Positions 1-8,608 are shown, numbered from the stretch's first letter. The stretch: 64,000 bases of DNA from Paludibacteraceae bacterium (GCA_024401455.1 JAKSLA010000002.1:40263-104262), one strand, 5' to 3'. The notes: a model not told the origin generated them from the letters alone. Numbers and translations are program-made.

Positions 1-1
1 T

Positions 2-3000
2 GACACGGTGTTGACCGAGAATGAAATCAAGACGCCAATCGCTAAGGACGCATGTACCGGAACTGATGTCAAGGGCGTAGGTGTACGTTTGGACGGTGGT
101 GAACTTTATGGATCTTATCCTGCAGGAGTAACTACTCAGATCAAGTGGACATTTACAAGTGCCTTCTCGAAGAAGGATACATTCTGTATTCAAGACATTC
201 ACGTTTTGACATACATTGAGCCAATATTTGATTGTAGCACTTTGGATACCATCCGACTTGCTTCTCTCCCTGGTGAATGTTATATTGATTCAAGTGCAGT
301 GGCTGATAATCTTTCTGACCATTATGCGAAAGATTCTTGTACAGGCACGATGATTAAGGGTGTTCCTTCTGCTTATGACGGAGGTTCTCTCCCTGAAAAA
401 TATATGGTAGGTGACACTACATTGATTAAATGGACCTTCATTGATTCTTCTTTGAATGTCAATGCTAAGATCTGTTATCAAGCTGTAGTTGTTACAGGTG
501 ACCAAAAGCCAATATTCGATTGTGAGTCTTTGGTTTCAGAACCAATTTTGATTGAAGGTTGCGATACGACTTTGAGTGAGCAAACCATCAAGATTCCTTA
601 TGCTGAGGATGCTTGTACTGGCGATTCTATTCCTGGTGTAGGTGAGAGATTGGATGGTGGTGAATTGTATGGCATTTATCCTGTTGGAACAACAACTATC
701 CGATGGGTATTCGTCAGTCCGTTCTCTTCAGCGAAGGATACATGTAATCAAGATGTCACAATCTTGACGAAGAAGGAGATTGTCTTCGATTGTGATGCAC
801 TCGCAGAGGATACGGTTCAAGTGAATGTGGCTACCGGCGAGTGTGAGGCGGTGGCTGAGTTGCCAACTCAGATTGCCGAGCATCCTTGCCCAGAGCAGTC
901 GGGCGTGACTAAGATTAAGGGTATTCCTACCTTTAACGGTGAAGTGTTGACCGCCAATGCCGATTCTACCGTTTGGAGCATTAAGCTTCCTACGGGAGTT
1001 TGGAATGTAACTTGGACATTTACGGATCATTCAGCAACGATGGTTGACTCAATCAAGTCTTGTACTCAACCTGTAAGGATTGGTGATGTAAATGAGATGC
1101 CGGTTAAGTGTGAAAATTATCCAGATACGTTGATCAAACTTTCTCCTATGGATTGTGAGATTTCTTGGTCTGAGATAAACTTTAATGCACCGGATGTGGT
1201 TGACCTATGTTCAAACCAAACGATTGAGCCAGATTTGACAAGATCTTCTGGAAAGACGATGGATGATCCATTTGTGGTCGGAGTGGATACCGTATTCTGG
1301 TCTTATTCATTCTCAGGTCAAGATGTGATGTGTAAGCAAGTTATTCATGTACTTGACTCGGTAGCACCAATCTTTGATTGTTCTACATTGACCGATATTC
1401 AGCTTTATGCAAAGGAGGGTACTTGCGAAGTATCTTCTGAAGAGTTGGTTGCTGTTCTTGGCGAGCATGTGGCTGTTGACTCTTGTTCAGGTACTGAGAT
1501 TCCAGGAAAGGCATTTGTCGATGGCGTTTCTGTAGAGCAGGTTACGGCTAAGGTGGGTGATACATTGATTGTTCATTGGGTATTTATTGATTCAATGATC
1601 AATGCAGTTGCTAAGGAATGTGATCAGAATGTATTTGTTTATGGTCAGAATAAGCCAATCTTTGATTGTTCTTCTTTGAAAGATACGATTCTTTATTTGG
1701 CGCTTGACGAGTGTGTGTTTGATGGCACTAAGTTGACTTTGGACATCCCAGTGGCAAAGGATTCTTGTACGGGCCAACCTGTTCCAGGTGTTGCTTCTCG
1801 TCAAGATGGCGAGGATATGACAGCAACCTATCAAAAGGGTGTTACGGTCGTTGATTGGACCTTTAAGAGTCCACTCAGCACGGCAGAGCGTACTTGTCCT
1901 CAAAACGTGGTTGTGAAGGATACATTGCCTCCTGCTATTGATTGTACAGTATTGAAGGATACAGTCAAGGTTAAAATCACGGATGAATCAGTTTCTGATA
2001 ATTCGGTGACAGCCGCAGAAGCAGAGGCAGCAGGTCTCGTCACTCCAACATTTATGGATAAGTGTGATGGCGAAATCATTGCAGTTGGTCATCGTGATGA
2101 CGGTAAGACAATGGATGATCCATATTTGTTGAATGCTAAGACGACCGTCACTTGGGTTTACACAGATGCTTCTGGTAATTCAGATTCTTGTAAACAAGTC
2201 GTTGTAGTTGAGGATTGGGTATTGGATGAGTTGACCTGTCCGAATGATATAAACGACGCTGTTCAATGTGTTGAGAATTTGCCTGCTGCATATGCTTCAT
2301 ATGAAGAGTTTAAGTTGGCAGGAGGTCTCTTCTCTAATGAGTCTAAGATAATGGAGGGCTCGTTCAAGGTCTTGAGCGATGATGTTCCTGCTAATGAGCA
2401 TTGTGACTTCTATGTGGTTAGAACATACCAAGTAACTGATGTCCGCAACAATGATATCCAATGTAAGCAGAAGATTCATGTGGTGGATAATGTAGCTCCT
2501 ACATTGAGCGAGCGTCCTTTGGATATCAAGTTGGCTTGTACGGATGAAATTCCAGAGCCAATTGTTATAACGGCGGTTGATGATTGTAAGCCTACGGCGG
2601 TCGATGTCGTATTTAAGGAAACATCCAATCGTTCAACCGATCCTAACTCTTGTGAATATTACAACTATACGATTACTCGTTATTGGACGGCAACCGATAT
2701 TTGTGACAATGCCACAAAGGATACTCAATATGTAGTCGTTGTTGATACATTGTCGCCAGAGTTCAACTTCCCAGAAGGTTGGAAGGATACAGTCCTCTCC
2801 ATCTACAATAAGGGTTGTACGTTCGGTGTGCCAGACTTTACGGTAGAGGTTCGATCAATCGTTTCGGATAACTGTACGGATGTTACCAATATTAAGGTCA
2901 CTCAAATTCCTGCTCCTGGAACATTGATCACTACTTCAACAAACGTAAGAGTTGTGGTAGAGGATATGTGTGGAAATGCAGCAGACCTTTACAAGTACGT

Positions 3001-4354
3001 CTTGGTTCCAGCTGCTGGTTCCATCGTAAGTTTGACAGCCAAGGATACTGCACTTTGTGTGTCGGAGGATCATCTTCTTACCTTGGAGGATCAAAGAGTC
3101 CGTTTGGCACAAGGTCGTATCTTGGTAGAGGATTGGGATGGATCATTCACTACAATACCGACGGCATTCGTTTATGACTACTATCGTGATAGCATTTCTA
3201 CGAATACATTGGTGTTCAGTAATAACCCTAATACTTACAAGTCACGCTTCAAGGATTCAGAGAAGATTGCTCGTCTCGGTTTGCGTAAGCAACATCAGTC
3301 CGGACGTTACTGGTTCGTGGCGATGGATACCTTGACGTTGTGTTCTGATACGGCAAATTCATTCTTGGAAATCAAGGAGCGCCCTAGAATTTCAATGAAG
3401 TCAGGCTTGCTTGAGGTCTGTGAGTTCAATGGTGTGGATAGTGTTACGCTGAACAACTTCGTAAGATGTGTTGATGATATGGGTAGCGCAATTACTGATG
3501 AGGGTTGGATGTTGAATGGCAATAAGTACCAATATGAAGATTCTCTCTTCATCAGTCAGGATAGTTCATCGTTCGTTTACTATGCGGAGAATGAGTGTGG
3601 CTTGTCAACGTCTGACGATACTTACCTCAACTTCTGTATTGGTGATGCGGTTCCTATGACCCATCAAGACTCAATGGAGTATCTTGGAAAAGATTCGCTT
3701 CTAAATTATGAGGCATTCAGAACGGATGACCTTAAGGTTCGCGATTCCATCTTGCTTGATGTATATGATCGATTGAAAACGGATGAGATCTTCATTACAG
3801 TCAATGATAAGGAGCGCTCAACTGTTTGGTTAGGCGATCCAGTTGAGTTGAATCTCCACTCCAATTATGGTCGCTTGTCCGCTTCTTGGTATGCGGTGAG
3901 AGGCCAGTACGACCGTCGATTCTATGTCGGTGATGGCGCGGATGACTTCAAGTTTGAGGATGTGGATGATGAGGAAGATGAGAAACTCTTTGAATCTTAT
4001 ATCCACAATGGACAAACATCCTTCACGGATGGTCCTCGTGATACGACAGCTTATTACGTTGTCCTTTCAAATGGCGTTTGTCCGTCTATCTCAAGTAACG
4101 TGGCTACTGCAAATGTAAATGACAAGTTGCCAACCGCAATAACACCATTTACGCTTGATGGTTTGAACGACGTGTTCATGAAGTCATTCCCAGTTAAGAT
4201 TTTCAATCGTTATAGCCAATTGATTTATGAGGGCAACGATGGTTGGAATGGTCATAGCGCTGGTCAAATGGTTGACCCAGGAGTTTACTTCTATGAGGTG
4301 GTTATGAGAGACGGTACCGTCATGCAAGGAACCATTGAGGTTGTTAAACTGTAG
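2..4354 (+). CDS. Giant secreted repeat adhesin with T9SS type B sorting domain, 5'-truncated by the window
   Basis: The reading frame is open to the left window edge, so only the last ~1450 residues are seen. It consists of repeated units of ~130 residues, each opening with a FDC-S/T-L motif, then a D-S-C-T-G motif, a DGG segment, a G-x-T-x-I-x-W-T-F strand and a closing C-x-Q. At least seven FDC-type unit starts are visible. The regularly spaced Cys pairs suggest disulfide-stabilised immunoglobulin-like modules, as in HYR-type surface proteins. The last ~75 residues resemble the gliding-associated C-terminal (type B) sorting domain: ITP, then DG-LNDVFMK, an IFNRYSQLIYEG strand, GWNG, PGVYFYEV, and a final G-T-I-E-V-V-K-L. 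The usual PNGDG is FTLDG here. It is inferred to be exported by the T9SS and displayed at the cell surface. No PorP-like gene follows; a terminator does. Confidence 0.85.
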   Translation, partial: DTVLTENEIKTPIAKDACTGTDVKGVGVRLDGGELYGSYPAGVTTQIKWTFTSAFSKKDTFCIQDIHVLTYIEPIFDCSTLDTIRLASLPGECYIDSSAVADNLSDHYAKDSCTGTMIKGVPSAYDGGSLPEKYMVGDTTLIKWTFIDSSLNVNAKICYQAVVVTGDQKPIFDCESLVSEPILIEGCDTTLSEQTIKIPYAEDACTGDSIPGVGERLDGGELYGIYPVGTTTIRWVFVSPFSSAKDTCNQDVTILTKKEIVFDCDALAEDTVQVNVATGECEAVAELPTQIAEHPCPEQSGVTKIKGIPTFNGEVLTANADSTVWSIKLPTGVWNVTWTFTDHSATMVDSIKSCTQPVRIGDVNEMPVKCENYPDTLIKLSPMDCEISWSEINFNAPDVVDLCSNQTIEPDLTRSSGKTMDDPFVVGVDTVFWSYSFSGQDVMCKQVIHVLDSVAPIFDCSTLTDIQLYAKEGTCEVSSEELVAVLGEHVAVDSCSGTEIPGKAFVDGVSVEQVTAKVGDTLIVHWVFIDSMINAVAKECDQNVFVYGQNKPIFDCSSLKDTILYLALDECVFDGTKLTLDIPVAKDSCTGQPVPGVASRQDGEDMTATYQKGVTVVDWTFKSPLSTAERTCPQNVVVKDTLPPAIDCTVLKDTVKVKITDESVSDNSVTAAEAEAAGLVTPTFMDKCDGEIIAVGHRDDGKTMDDPYLLNAKTTVTWVYTDASGNSDSCKQVVVVEDWVLDELTCPNDINDAVQCVENLPAAYASYEEFKLAGGLFSNESKIMEGSFKVLSDDVPANEHCDFYVVRTYQVTDVRNNDIQCKQKIHVVDNVAPTLSERPLDIKLACTDEIPEPIVITAVDDCKPTAVDVVFKETSNRSTDPNSCEYYNYTITRYWTATDICDNATKDTQYVVVVDTLSPEFNFPEGWKDTVLSIYNKGCTFGVPDFTVEVRSIVSDNCTDVTNIKVTQIPAPGTLITTSTNVRVVVEDMCGNAADLYKYVLVPAAGSIVSLTAKDTALCVSEDHLLTLEDQRVRLAQGRILVEDWDGSFTTIPTAFVYDYYRDSISTNTLVFSNNPNTYKSRFKDSEKIARLGLRKQHQSGRYWFVAMDTLTLCSDTANSFLEIKERPRISMKSGLLEVCEFNGVDSVTLNNFVRCVDDMGSAITDEGWMLNGNKYQYEDSLFISQDSSSFVYYAENECGLSTSDDTYLNFCIGDAVPMTHQDSMEYLGKDSLLNYEAFRTDDLKVRDSILLDVYDRLKTDEIFITVNDKERSTVWLGDPVELNLHSNYGRLSASWYAVRGQYDRRFYVGDGADDFKFEDVDDEEDEKLFESYIHNGQTSFTDGPRDTTAYYVVLSNGVCPSISSNVATANVNDKLPTAITPFTLDGLNDVFMKSFPVKIFNRYSQLIYEGNDGWNGHSAGQMVDPGVYFYEVVMRDGTVMQGTIEVVKL

Positions 4355-4375
4355 TGTTTTATTAGAAATAAGTCT

Positions 4376-4407
4376 GAAGGGGAAGTTGAATGCTTCCCCT
4401 TCTTTTT
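4376..4407 (+). terminator. Rho-independent terminator of the adhesin gene
   Basis: A perfect 10-bp stem (4376-4385 with 4393-4402) and 7-nt loop are followed by five T, 21 bp after the adhesin stop codon. Confidence 0.9.
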
Positions 4408-4493
4408 AGTCCATATCTCTTGGTAATTATAAGATAGAGGAGGATAGGGCTCCCTCTTTTTGATGAGATTGGCTCGCAAACATGATGCAAGTA

Positions 4494-4525
4494 TTTGTTT
4501 AGGAGTGTTACTTTCTCTAATTTTG
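4494..4525 (+). promoter_or_regulatory. Bacteroidetes-type promoter of rimO
   Basis: TTTG at 4494-4497 and TAATTTTG at 4518-4525 are separated by 20 bp, a full match to the Bacteroidetes -33/-7 consensus. The rimO ATG at 4531 lies only 5 bp past the -7 box, so the message should be leaderless or nearly so. Confidence 0.8.
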
Positions 4526-4530
4526 TAGTG

Positions 4531-5829
4531 ATGAAAAAGAATTTGATTAGCATAATAAATTTAGGCTGTTCTAAGAACCTGGTGGATTCCGAGATGCTTA
4601 GTCGTCAGTTGGAGTCCAATGGGTATTCTGTTGAACATGACCCGGAGAAGCCTAATGGCGAGATAGCCATCGTCAACACGTGCGGATTTATAGGAGATGC
4701 CAAAGAAGAGTCTATAAATATGATACTCAGCATGGCTCAACTTAAGCAAAGGAAGAAGATTAAGAAACTTTTGGTGATGGGTTGTCTGTCAGAACGCTAT
4801 ATGAAAGAATTGCCGGAGGAATTGCCGGAGGTGGACAAATTCTATGGTAAGTTCAGTTGGCACCAAATATTGGAAGATTTGGGCAAAAGCTATGATGATT
4901 CTTTACGCGTGGAACGTACCCTCACAACGCCTTCTCACTATGCTTATTTGAAAATATCTGAAGGGTGTAACAGATGTTGTTCCTATTGCGCAATCCCTAT
5001 CATTACTGGACATCATAGATCGCGTCCTATCGAGGAGATTGTGGCAGAGGTAAAATGGCTTGTCTCGCAAGGCGTGAAAGAGTTTCAAGTGATTGCTCAG
5101 GACCTTACGTATTATGGACTTGATTTGTATAAGGAAAACCGTCTGGCAAATCTGATCGAAGCCATTTCGGATATTCCGGGGGTCGAGTGGATTCGTCTTC
5201 ATTATGCTTATCCTGCCAAGTTCCCGTTTGAGGTGTTGCGTGTCATGCGCGAACGTGATAATGTCTGCAAATATCTTGATATAGCTTTGCAACATATTAG
5301 TGATAAGTTGCTTGATATGATGCATAGGCATGTGACGAAAAAGGAAACGTATGAATTGATAGATAGAATACGTAAGGAGGTTCCTGGCATTCATTTGCGT
5401 ACTACATTGATTGTTGGCCATCCAGGTGAGGAGGATTCGGATTTCGAAGATCTGATGCAGTTCGTTAAAGATGCACGTTTCGAACGTATGGGGGCTTTCC
5501 CTTACTCGGAAGAGGAAGGAACATATTCGGCTCTTAATTACGAAGATAATATTCCATTTGAGGTCAAGTCGGAAAGGGTTGATCGTCTTATGGCTTTGCA
5601 ACAAGAGATATCATACGAAGTTAATAGTGCGAAAGTCGGTAAGACGATGCGAGTGATTATTGATCGTGAGTTGCCCGATTATTATATCGGCCGTACTGAA
5701 TTTGATTCCCCGGAAGTTGATCCAGAAGTTTTGATAAAGAAAGACAATGTGTTGCAAATCGGTTCTTTCTATGAGGTGAAAATCACTGGAGCAGAAGATT
5801 TTGATTTGTATGCTGAGGTCGTGCGTTAA
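4531..5829 (+). CDS. rimO: Ribosomal protein S12 methylthiotransferase RimO
   Basis: A radical SAM enzyme that adds a methylthio group to a conserved Asp of ribosomal protein S12. The 432 residues are normal for the family. The N-terminal UPF0004 domain begins with the LGCSKNLVDSE signature (residues 11-21). The radical SAM cluster motif CxxxCxxC is C146, C150 and C153. A TRAM-like RNA-binding domain ends the protein. I chose the ATG at 4531: the open frame extends to a TTG at 4495, but that lies inside the promoter -33 box, and MKKNLISIINLG is the family's usual start. It is a single-gene unit between two terminators. RimO is distinguished from MiaB by the VDSE context and the length. Confidence 0.95.
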   Translation: MKKNLISIINLGCSKNLVDSEMLSRQLESNGYSVEHDPEKPNGEIAIVNTCGFIGDAKEESINMILSMAQLKQRKKIKKLLVMGCLSERYMKELPEELPEVDKFYGKFSWHQILEDLGKSYDDSLRVERTLTTPSHYAYLKISEGCNRCCSYCAIPIITGHHRSRPIEEIVAEVKWLVSQGVKEFQVIAQDLTYYGLDLYKENRLANLIEAISDIPGVEWIRLHYAYPAKFPFEVLRVMRERDNVCKYLDIALQHISDKLLDMMHRHVTKKETYELIDRIRKEVPGIHLRTTLIVGHPGEEDSDFEDLMQFVKDARFERMGAFPYSEEEGTYSALNYEDNIPFEVKSERVDRLMALQQEISYEVNSAKVGKTMRVIIDRELPDYYIGRTEFDSPEVDPEVLIKKDNVLQIGSFYEVKITGAEDFDLYAEVVR

Positions 5830-5854
5830 GAATATAATCGTTTGAATATTGAGT

Positions 5855-5890
5855 AGTCCTATGCAAAGTAGCCTTTGTGTAGGACTGTTT
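5855..5890 (+). terminator. Rho-independent terminator of rimO
   Basis: A 14-bp stem with two G-T wobbles (5855-5868 with 5873-5886) and a 4-nt loop is followed by GTTTG, 25 bp after the rimO stop. Confidence 0.75.
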
Positions 5891-5967
5891 GTATATGGCA
5901 AGTTTTATAAAATAGAAATTGGGTCTATTGTACTATATTGTTTGCACAGAAAGTGTAATGGCAAATG

Positions 5968-5996
5968 AAAAATGCCATTGGGTTTTCAATGGCGTT
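5968..5996 (-). terminator. Terminator of the rpn tandem pair
   Basis: A 10-bp stem with one G-T wobble (5971-5980 with 5987-5996) lies right after the stop of the downstream rpn copy. On the minus strand it runs into a short T tract. Confidence 0.75.
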
Positions 5997-6866
5997 TTAT
6001 AAACTCTCTATTTCCTCAGAGGAGAGCCCTGTGACGGCAGATATGATGTCGATGTCAACACCGCATTCTTTCATTTTATGGGCATTTTCAATGTTTTTCT
6101 CTATTGCTCCTTCTTCTCTGCCTTTCTCTCTACCTTCTTTCAGACCATCTTCTTTGCCTTTCCTGTAGTGCCCGTTGATGAGTGTGATTTCAGTCGATAC
6201 TATGTCCCAATACTTTTCGTAGGCGTTGATTTGTGCGTCGGTGTAGGCAGCACGTTCAATGATGGTCATGGCCTTGCTGATTTCCGGGTTGTCGAGTAGT
6301 TCTTGCGGAACTTCTTGTGTCTTTTCGTTGATCTCGGTGAGGAAGCGGAGCCAAAGGCGCTTCATGGTATGCTCTGCCACGCTTTGAGGCTTGAATTTTT
6401 TCAACTCAACAAAGACAAGTTCTATTCCCTCAATGATGCGGTCAGGATTTCCTTTCTCCGCCAACTGGAATTGGTGGAAATACTCGTCGCCTTTGAATCC
6501 GTTGCCGTTGACGATGTTCAGCGAATAGACGGGTTGCAGTGCTTTGTAGTCAATGCTTTGGTCTGCCTGCTTCACATACGCATTCGAAGCATTGAAGAGT
6601 ACGCGCTGTTTGAACTCGTCGGTCCAATACATCTGCATCTCTACGAGGAACTGTCTGCCTCTTTGGTCTTTGCAGCGGACATCCACCACGGTGAATTTTT
6701 TGAACGGACTTTCAGGCACCAACTCCACAGGGAGGTATTCGACTTCGGTAATGACCTCCCCATCCTTGAACGGCAACAGCGCATTCAAGAAACTGATAAT
6801 AAGGTCGGGGTGTTCAAACACCGCCTTAAAAGTCAAGTCATATCTTGGATCTAAATACTTTCCCAT
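5997..6866 (-). CDS. Rpn family recombination-promoting nuclease / PD-(D/E)XK transposase-like protein, downstream copy
   Basis: 289 residues of the PD-(D/E)XK nuclease family transposase type (PDDEXK_2, Rpn/YhgA-like). The opening MGKYLDPRYDLTFKAVF is the family hallmark. Putative catalytic residues are D62 (VDV) and E76-x-Q78 (VEMQ). The C-terminal tail (residues ~235-255) is a low-complexity run of Lys/Arg-Glu-Gly units followed by a helix ending GLSSEEIESL. The protein is almost identical to the upstream copy at 6895-7740; the differences lie in the last ~60 residues, where this copy carries 8 more residues of the EG-rich tail. No TAnnTTTG promoter is seen in the 28 bp before it, so it probably depends on transcription from the upstream copy. 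Rpn proteins are DNA endonucleases linked to recombination and, more recently, to phage defence; its role here is unknown. Confidence 0.85.
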   Translation of the reverse strand: MGKYLDPRYDLTFKAVFEHPDLIISFLNALLPFKDGEVITEVEYLPVELVPESPFKKFTVVDVRCKDQRGRQFLVEMQMYWTDEFKQRVLFNASNAYVKQADQSIDYKALQPVYSLNIVNGNGFKGDEYFHQFQLAEKGNPDRIIEGIELVFVELKKFKPQSVAEHTMKRLWLRFLTEINEKTQEVPQELLDNPEISKAMTIIERAAYTDAQINAYEKYWDIVSTEITLINGHYRKGKEDGLKEGREKGREEGAIEKNIENAHKMKECGVDIDIISAVTGLSSEEIESL

Positions 6867-6894
6867 CTTTCGTCGTCTTTATTTTAAGAGCATT

Positions 6895-7740
6895 TTATAA
6901 TTTTTCTATCTCGTCAGAGGAGAGCCCAGTAACGGCAGATATGATGTTGATGTCAACACCGCATTCTTTCATCTTTCGGGCATTTTCAATGTTTTTTTCC
7001 ATTGCTCCTTCCTTCCTGCCATCTTCTTTGCCTTTCCTGTAGTGCCCGTTGATGAGGGTGATTTCAGTCGATACTATGTCCCAATACTTTTCGTAGGCGT
7101 TGATTTGTGCGTCGGTGTAGGCAGCACGTTCAATGATGGTCATGGCCTTGCTGATTTCCGGGTTGTCGAGTAGTTCTTGCGGAACTTCTTGTGTCTTTTC
7201 GTTGATCTCGGTGAGGAAGCGGAGCCAAAGGCGCTTCATGGTATGCTCTGCCACGCTTTGAGGCTTGAATTTTTTCAACTCAACAAAGACAAGTTCTATT
7301 CCCTCAATGATGCGGTCAGGATTTCCTTTCTCCGCCAACTGGAATTGGTGGAAATACTCGTCGCCTTTGAATCCGTTGCCGTTGACGATGTTCAGCGAAT
7401 AGACGGGTTGCAGTGCTTTGTAGTCAATGCTTTGGTCTGCCTGCTTCACATACGCATTCGAAGCATTGAAGAGTACGCGCTGTTTGAACTCGTCGGTCCA
7501 ATACATCTGCATCTCTACGAGGAACTGTCTGCCTCTTTGGTCTTTGCAGCGGACATCCACCACGGTGAATTTTTTGAACGGACTTTCAGGCACCAACTCC
7601 ACAGGGAGGTATTCGACTTCGGTAATGACCTCCCCATCCTTGAACGGCAACAGCGCATTCAAGAAACTGATAATAAGGTCGGGATGTTCAAACACCGCCT
7701 TAAAAGTCAAGTCATATCTCGGATCTAAATACTTTCCCAT
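6895..7740 (-). CDS. Rpn family recombination-promoting nuclease / PD-(D/E)XK transposase-like protein, upstream copy
   Basis: 281 residues, with the same body and same predicted catalytic D62, E76 and Q78 as the copy at 5997-6866. The EG-rich tail is 8 residues shorter, and the end reads GLSSDEIEKL. The duplicated unit covers the whole gene plus ~5 bp past the stop (shared TTTTATAA). This copy has its own full-consensus promoter and is the first gene of the pair. Length variation in the charged tail, against an unchanged nuclease core, suggests a recent duplication or gene conversion with slippage in the repeated Lys-Glu-Gly codons. Confidence 0.85.
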   Translation of the reverse strand: MGKYLDPRYDLTFKAVFEHPDLIISFLNALLPFKDGEVITEVEYLPVELVPESPFKKFTVVDVRCKDQRGRQFLVEMQMYWTDEFKQRVLFNASNAYVKQADQSIDYKALQPVYSLNIVNGNGFKGDEYFHQFQLAEKGNPDRIIEGIELVFVELKKFKPQSVAEHTMKRLWLRFLTEINEKTQEVPQELLDNPEISKAMTIIERAAYTDAQINAYEKYWDIVSTEITLINGHYRKGKEDGRKEGAMEKNIENARKMKECGVDINIISAVTGLSSDEIEKL

Positions 7741-7756
7741 AGAACATCTTTTTTCG

Positions 7757-7787
7757 CAAATTTAGAGATATTTTGCGAGGTGACAAA
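7757..7787 (-). promoter_or_regulatory. Promoter of the rpn tandem pair
   Basis: On the minus strand, TTTG (7787-7784) and TAAATTTG (7764-7757) are separated by 19 bp. The predicted start is ~10 nt before the ATG at 7740. Confidence 0.8.
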
Positions 7788-8022
7788 ATAACAATTGTTT
7801 ATAATGCAAAATGTGCGTTCGAATGCAAATTGTATAAGTGTCAATAAAAACAAAAGAAAATGTTGTTGATGTCCGCACTCATTTTATACTGTTTAGTAGG
7901 TGATTTGGATAATTGTGTCCATTTGTGACATAGCAATCGTTTGCTCTGTAAAAATGTGCCTAACCTTTTCGATAAAGTGAAATTATAGAGGATGCTTTGA
8001 TGTGATTGTTGTCAAAAAAGAG

Positions 8023-8030
8023 TAATTTTG
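8023..8030 (+). promoter_or_regulatory. -7 box of a promoter driving the structured RNA
   Basis: TAATTTTG matches TAnnTTTG exactly. A TTTG at 7996-7999 is the best -33 candidate, with a slightly long 23-bp spacer. Transcription would begin near 8036. The ~230 bp between the rpn promoter and this site hold nothing else I can identify. Confidence 0.65.
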
Positions 8031-8035
8031 CAAAG

Positions 8036-8298
8036 CATCGTCTTAGGATGGTGCGTATAAAGACATAAATAAGGCGTTTGTTGACGCTTGTTTTGACGTA
8101 CAGAAACTTAGCAACTTTCAGAAGTCAGTTAAAACAAGGGTATGGCAGATGCTTACGGTGGTGTGTATTTACATGGCATTTGCTTTGTCGTGTTTATATA
8201 ATACCTGCGTGGGCTTCTGTATTACCCGTTCTACTGATTTCGGGTAATGCTAAGACCTCTGTGCGTGGAACGGACTAATACTATCCCACGCTTTTTTT
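8036..8298 (+). ncRNA. Likely structured non-coding RNA of ~260 nt
   Basis: A promoter -7 box just upstream and a hairpin with a T run at the end bracket a segment without a credible coding frame. It contains nested complementarity: 8040-8046 pairs with 8250-8256 (GTCTTAG/CTAAGAC, closing the molecule); 8087-8094 with 8131-8138 (CTTGTTTT/AAAACAAG); 8139-8143 with 8201-8205 (GGTAT/ATACC); 8145-8152 with 8176-8183 (one G-T pair); and 8221-8228 with 8241-8248 (ATTACCCG/CGGGTAAT). The rod-like closed form and length would suit a 6S-type regulator such as the Bacteroidales-1 family. I do not recognise a conserved sequence and this assignment is a guess. It does not match tmRNA, RNase P RNA or SRP RNA hallmarks. 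Confidence 0.6.
8263..8298 (+). terminator. Terminator ending the structured RNA
   Basis: GCGTGG (8263-8268) pairs with CCACGC (8286-8291) and is followed directly by seven T. Confidence 0.7.
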
Positions 8299-8331
8299 AT
8301 GCCAACTTGTTAACTTAACATACGAAGACAT

Positions 8332-8556
8332 TTGGCAACAATACACATCGGGCAGATAATAAAAGCAGAACTGGACAAACAAGGAAGAAAAGTCAGCTGG
8401 TTTAGCAAACAGATTGGTAAAAGCAAGAGTGCTACTTTTGCACTTTTTAATCGTGCATCAATAGACACAAATGAACTAAACAGAATATCGAAAATTCTTG
8501 ATGTAGATTTTTTCAAAATACTATCAGACAATTACGGTCCTGAAAATCGAGACTAA
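8332..8556 (+). CDS. Small helix-turn-helix (XRE/Cro-like) protein
   Basis: 74 residues beginning MATIHIGQIIKAELDKQG, the typical opening of a family of short Bacteroidetes DNA-binding proteins. The helix-turn-helix core spans residues ~8-60: a G-x-x-I-K-x-E-L helix, the recognition part around SKQIGKSKSATFALFNR, and a closing SIDTNELNRISKILDVDFF. The only in-frame start is TTG at 8332, since a stop lies at 8311-8313. GCCAA at 8301-8305 can pair with TTGGC at 8332-8336, which would cover that start. It sits 33 bp after the terminator of the structured RNA and has no clear promoter of its own, so it may rely on read-through. Target unknown. Confidence 0.7.
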   Translation: MATIHIGQIIKAELDKQGRKVSWFSKQIGKSKSATFALFNRASIDTNELNRISKILDVDFFKILSDNYGPENRD

Positions 8557-8608
8557 ATAGTATTTGGATTGAGGACGGTGGTTGGGTGGCCTTGGCGTTT
8601 TTGTTGCG

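Larger units (their letters stand above)
5991..7740 (-). repeat. Tandem duplication of an ~870-bp unit containing rpn
   Basis: Two direct copies (about 5991-6866 and 6889-7740) are nearly identical at DNA level across the nuclease-coding part. They diverge in the EG-tail codons and are separated by ~28 bp of unrelated sequence. Confidence 0.9.

Noticed and set aside
4903-5604. 233-residue minus-strand open frame opposite rimO
   Set aside because: rimO motifs fix the plus strand; the antisense frame has no domain.
6303-7728. Two long plus-strand open frames (~183 residues) opposite the rpn genes
   Set aside because: They are the antisense of the nuclease core; their presence in both copies only reflects the duplication.
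5991-7740. Insertion sequence
   Set aside because: Despite the transposase-like family name, no terminal inverted repeats or target duplications flank the two genes.
8078-8278. 66-residue open frame
   Set aside because: It lies within the structured RNA, has no protein-like composition, and is explained by pairing segments and the terminator.
8036-8298. Structured RNA as tmRNA, RNase P RNA or SRP RNA
   Set aside because: None of the conserved sequences of these RNAs (tag frame and tRNA-like ends, P4 core, SRP tetraloop region) is present.
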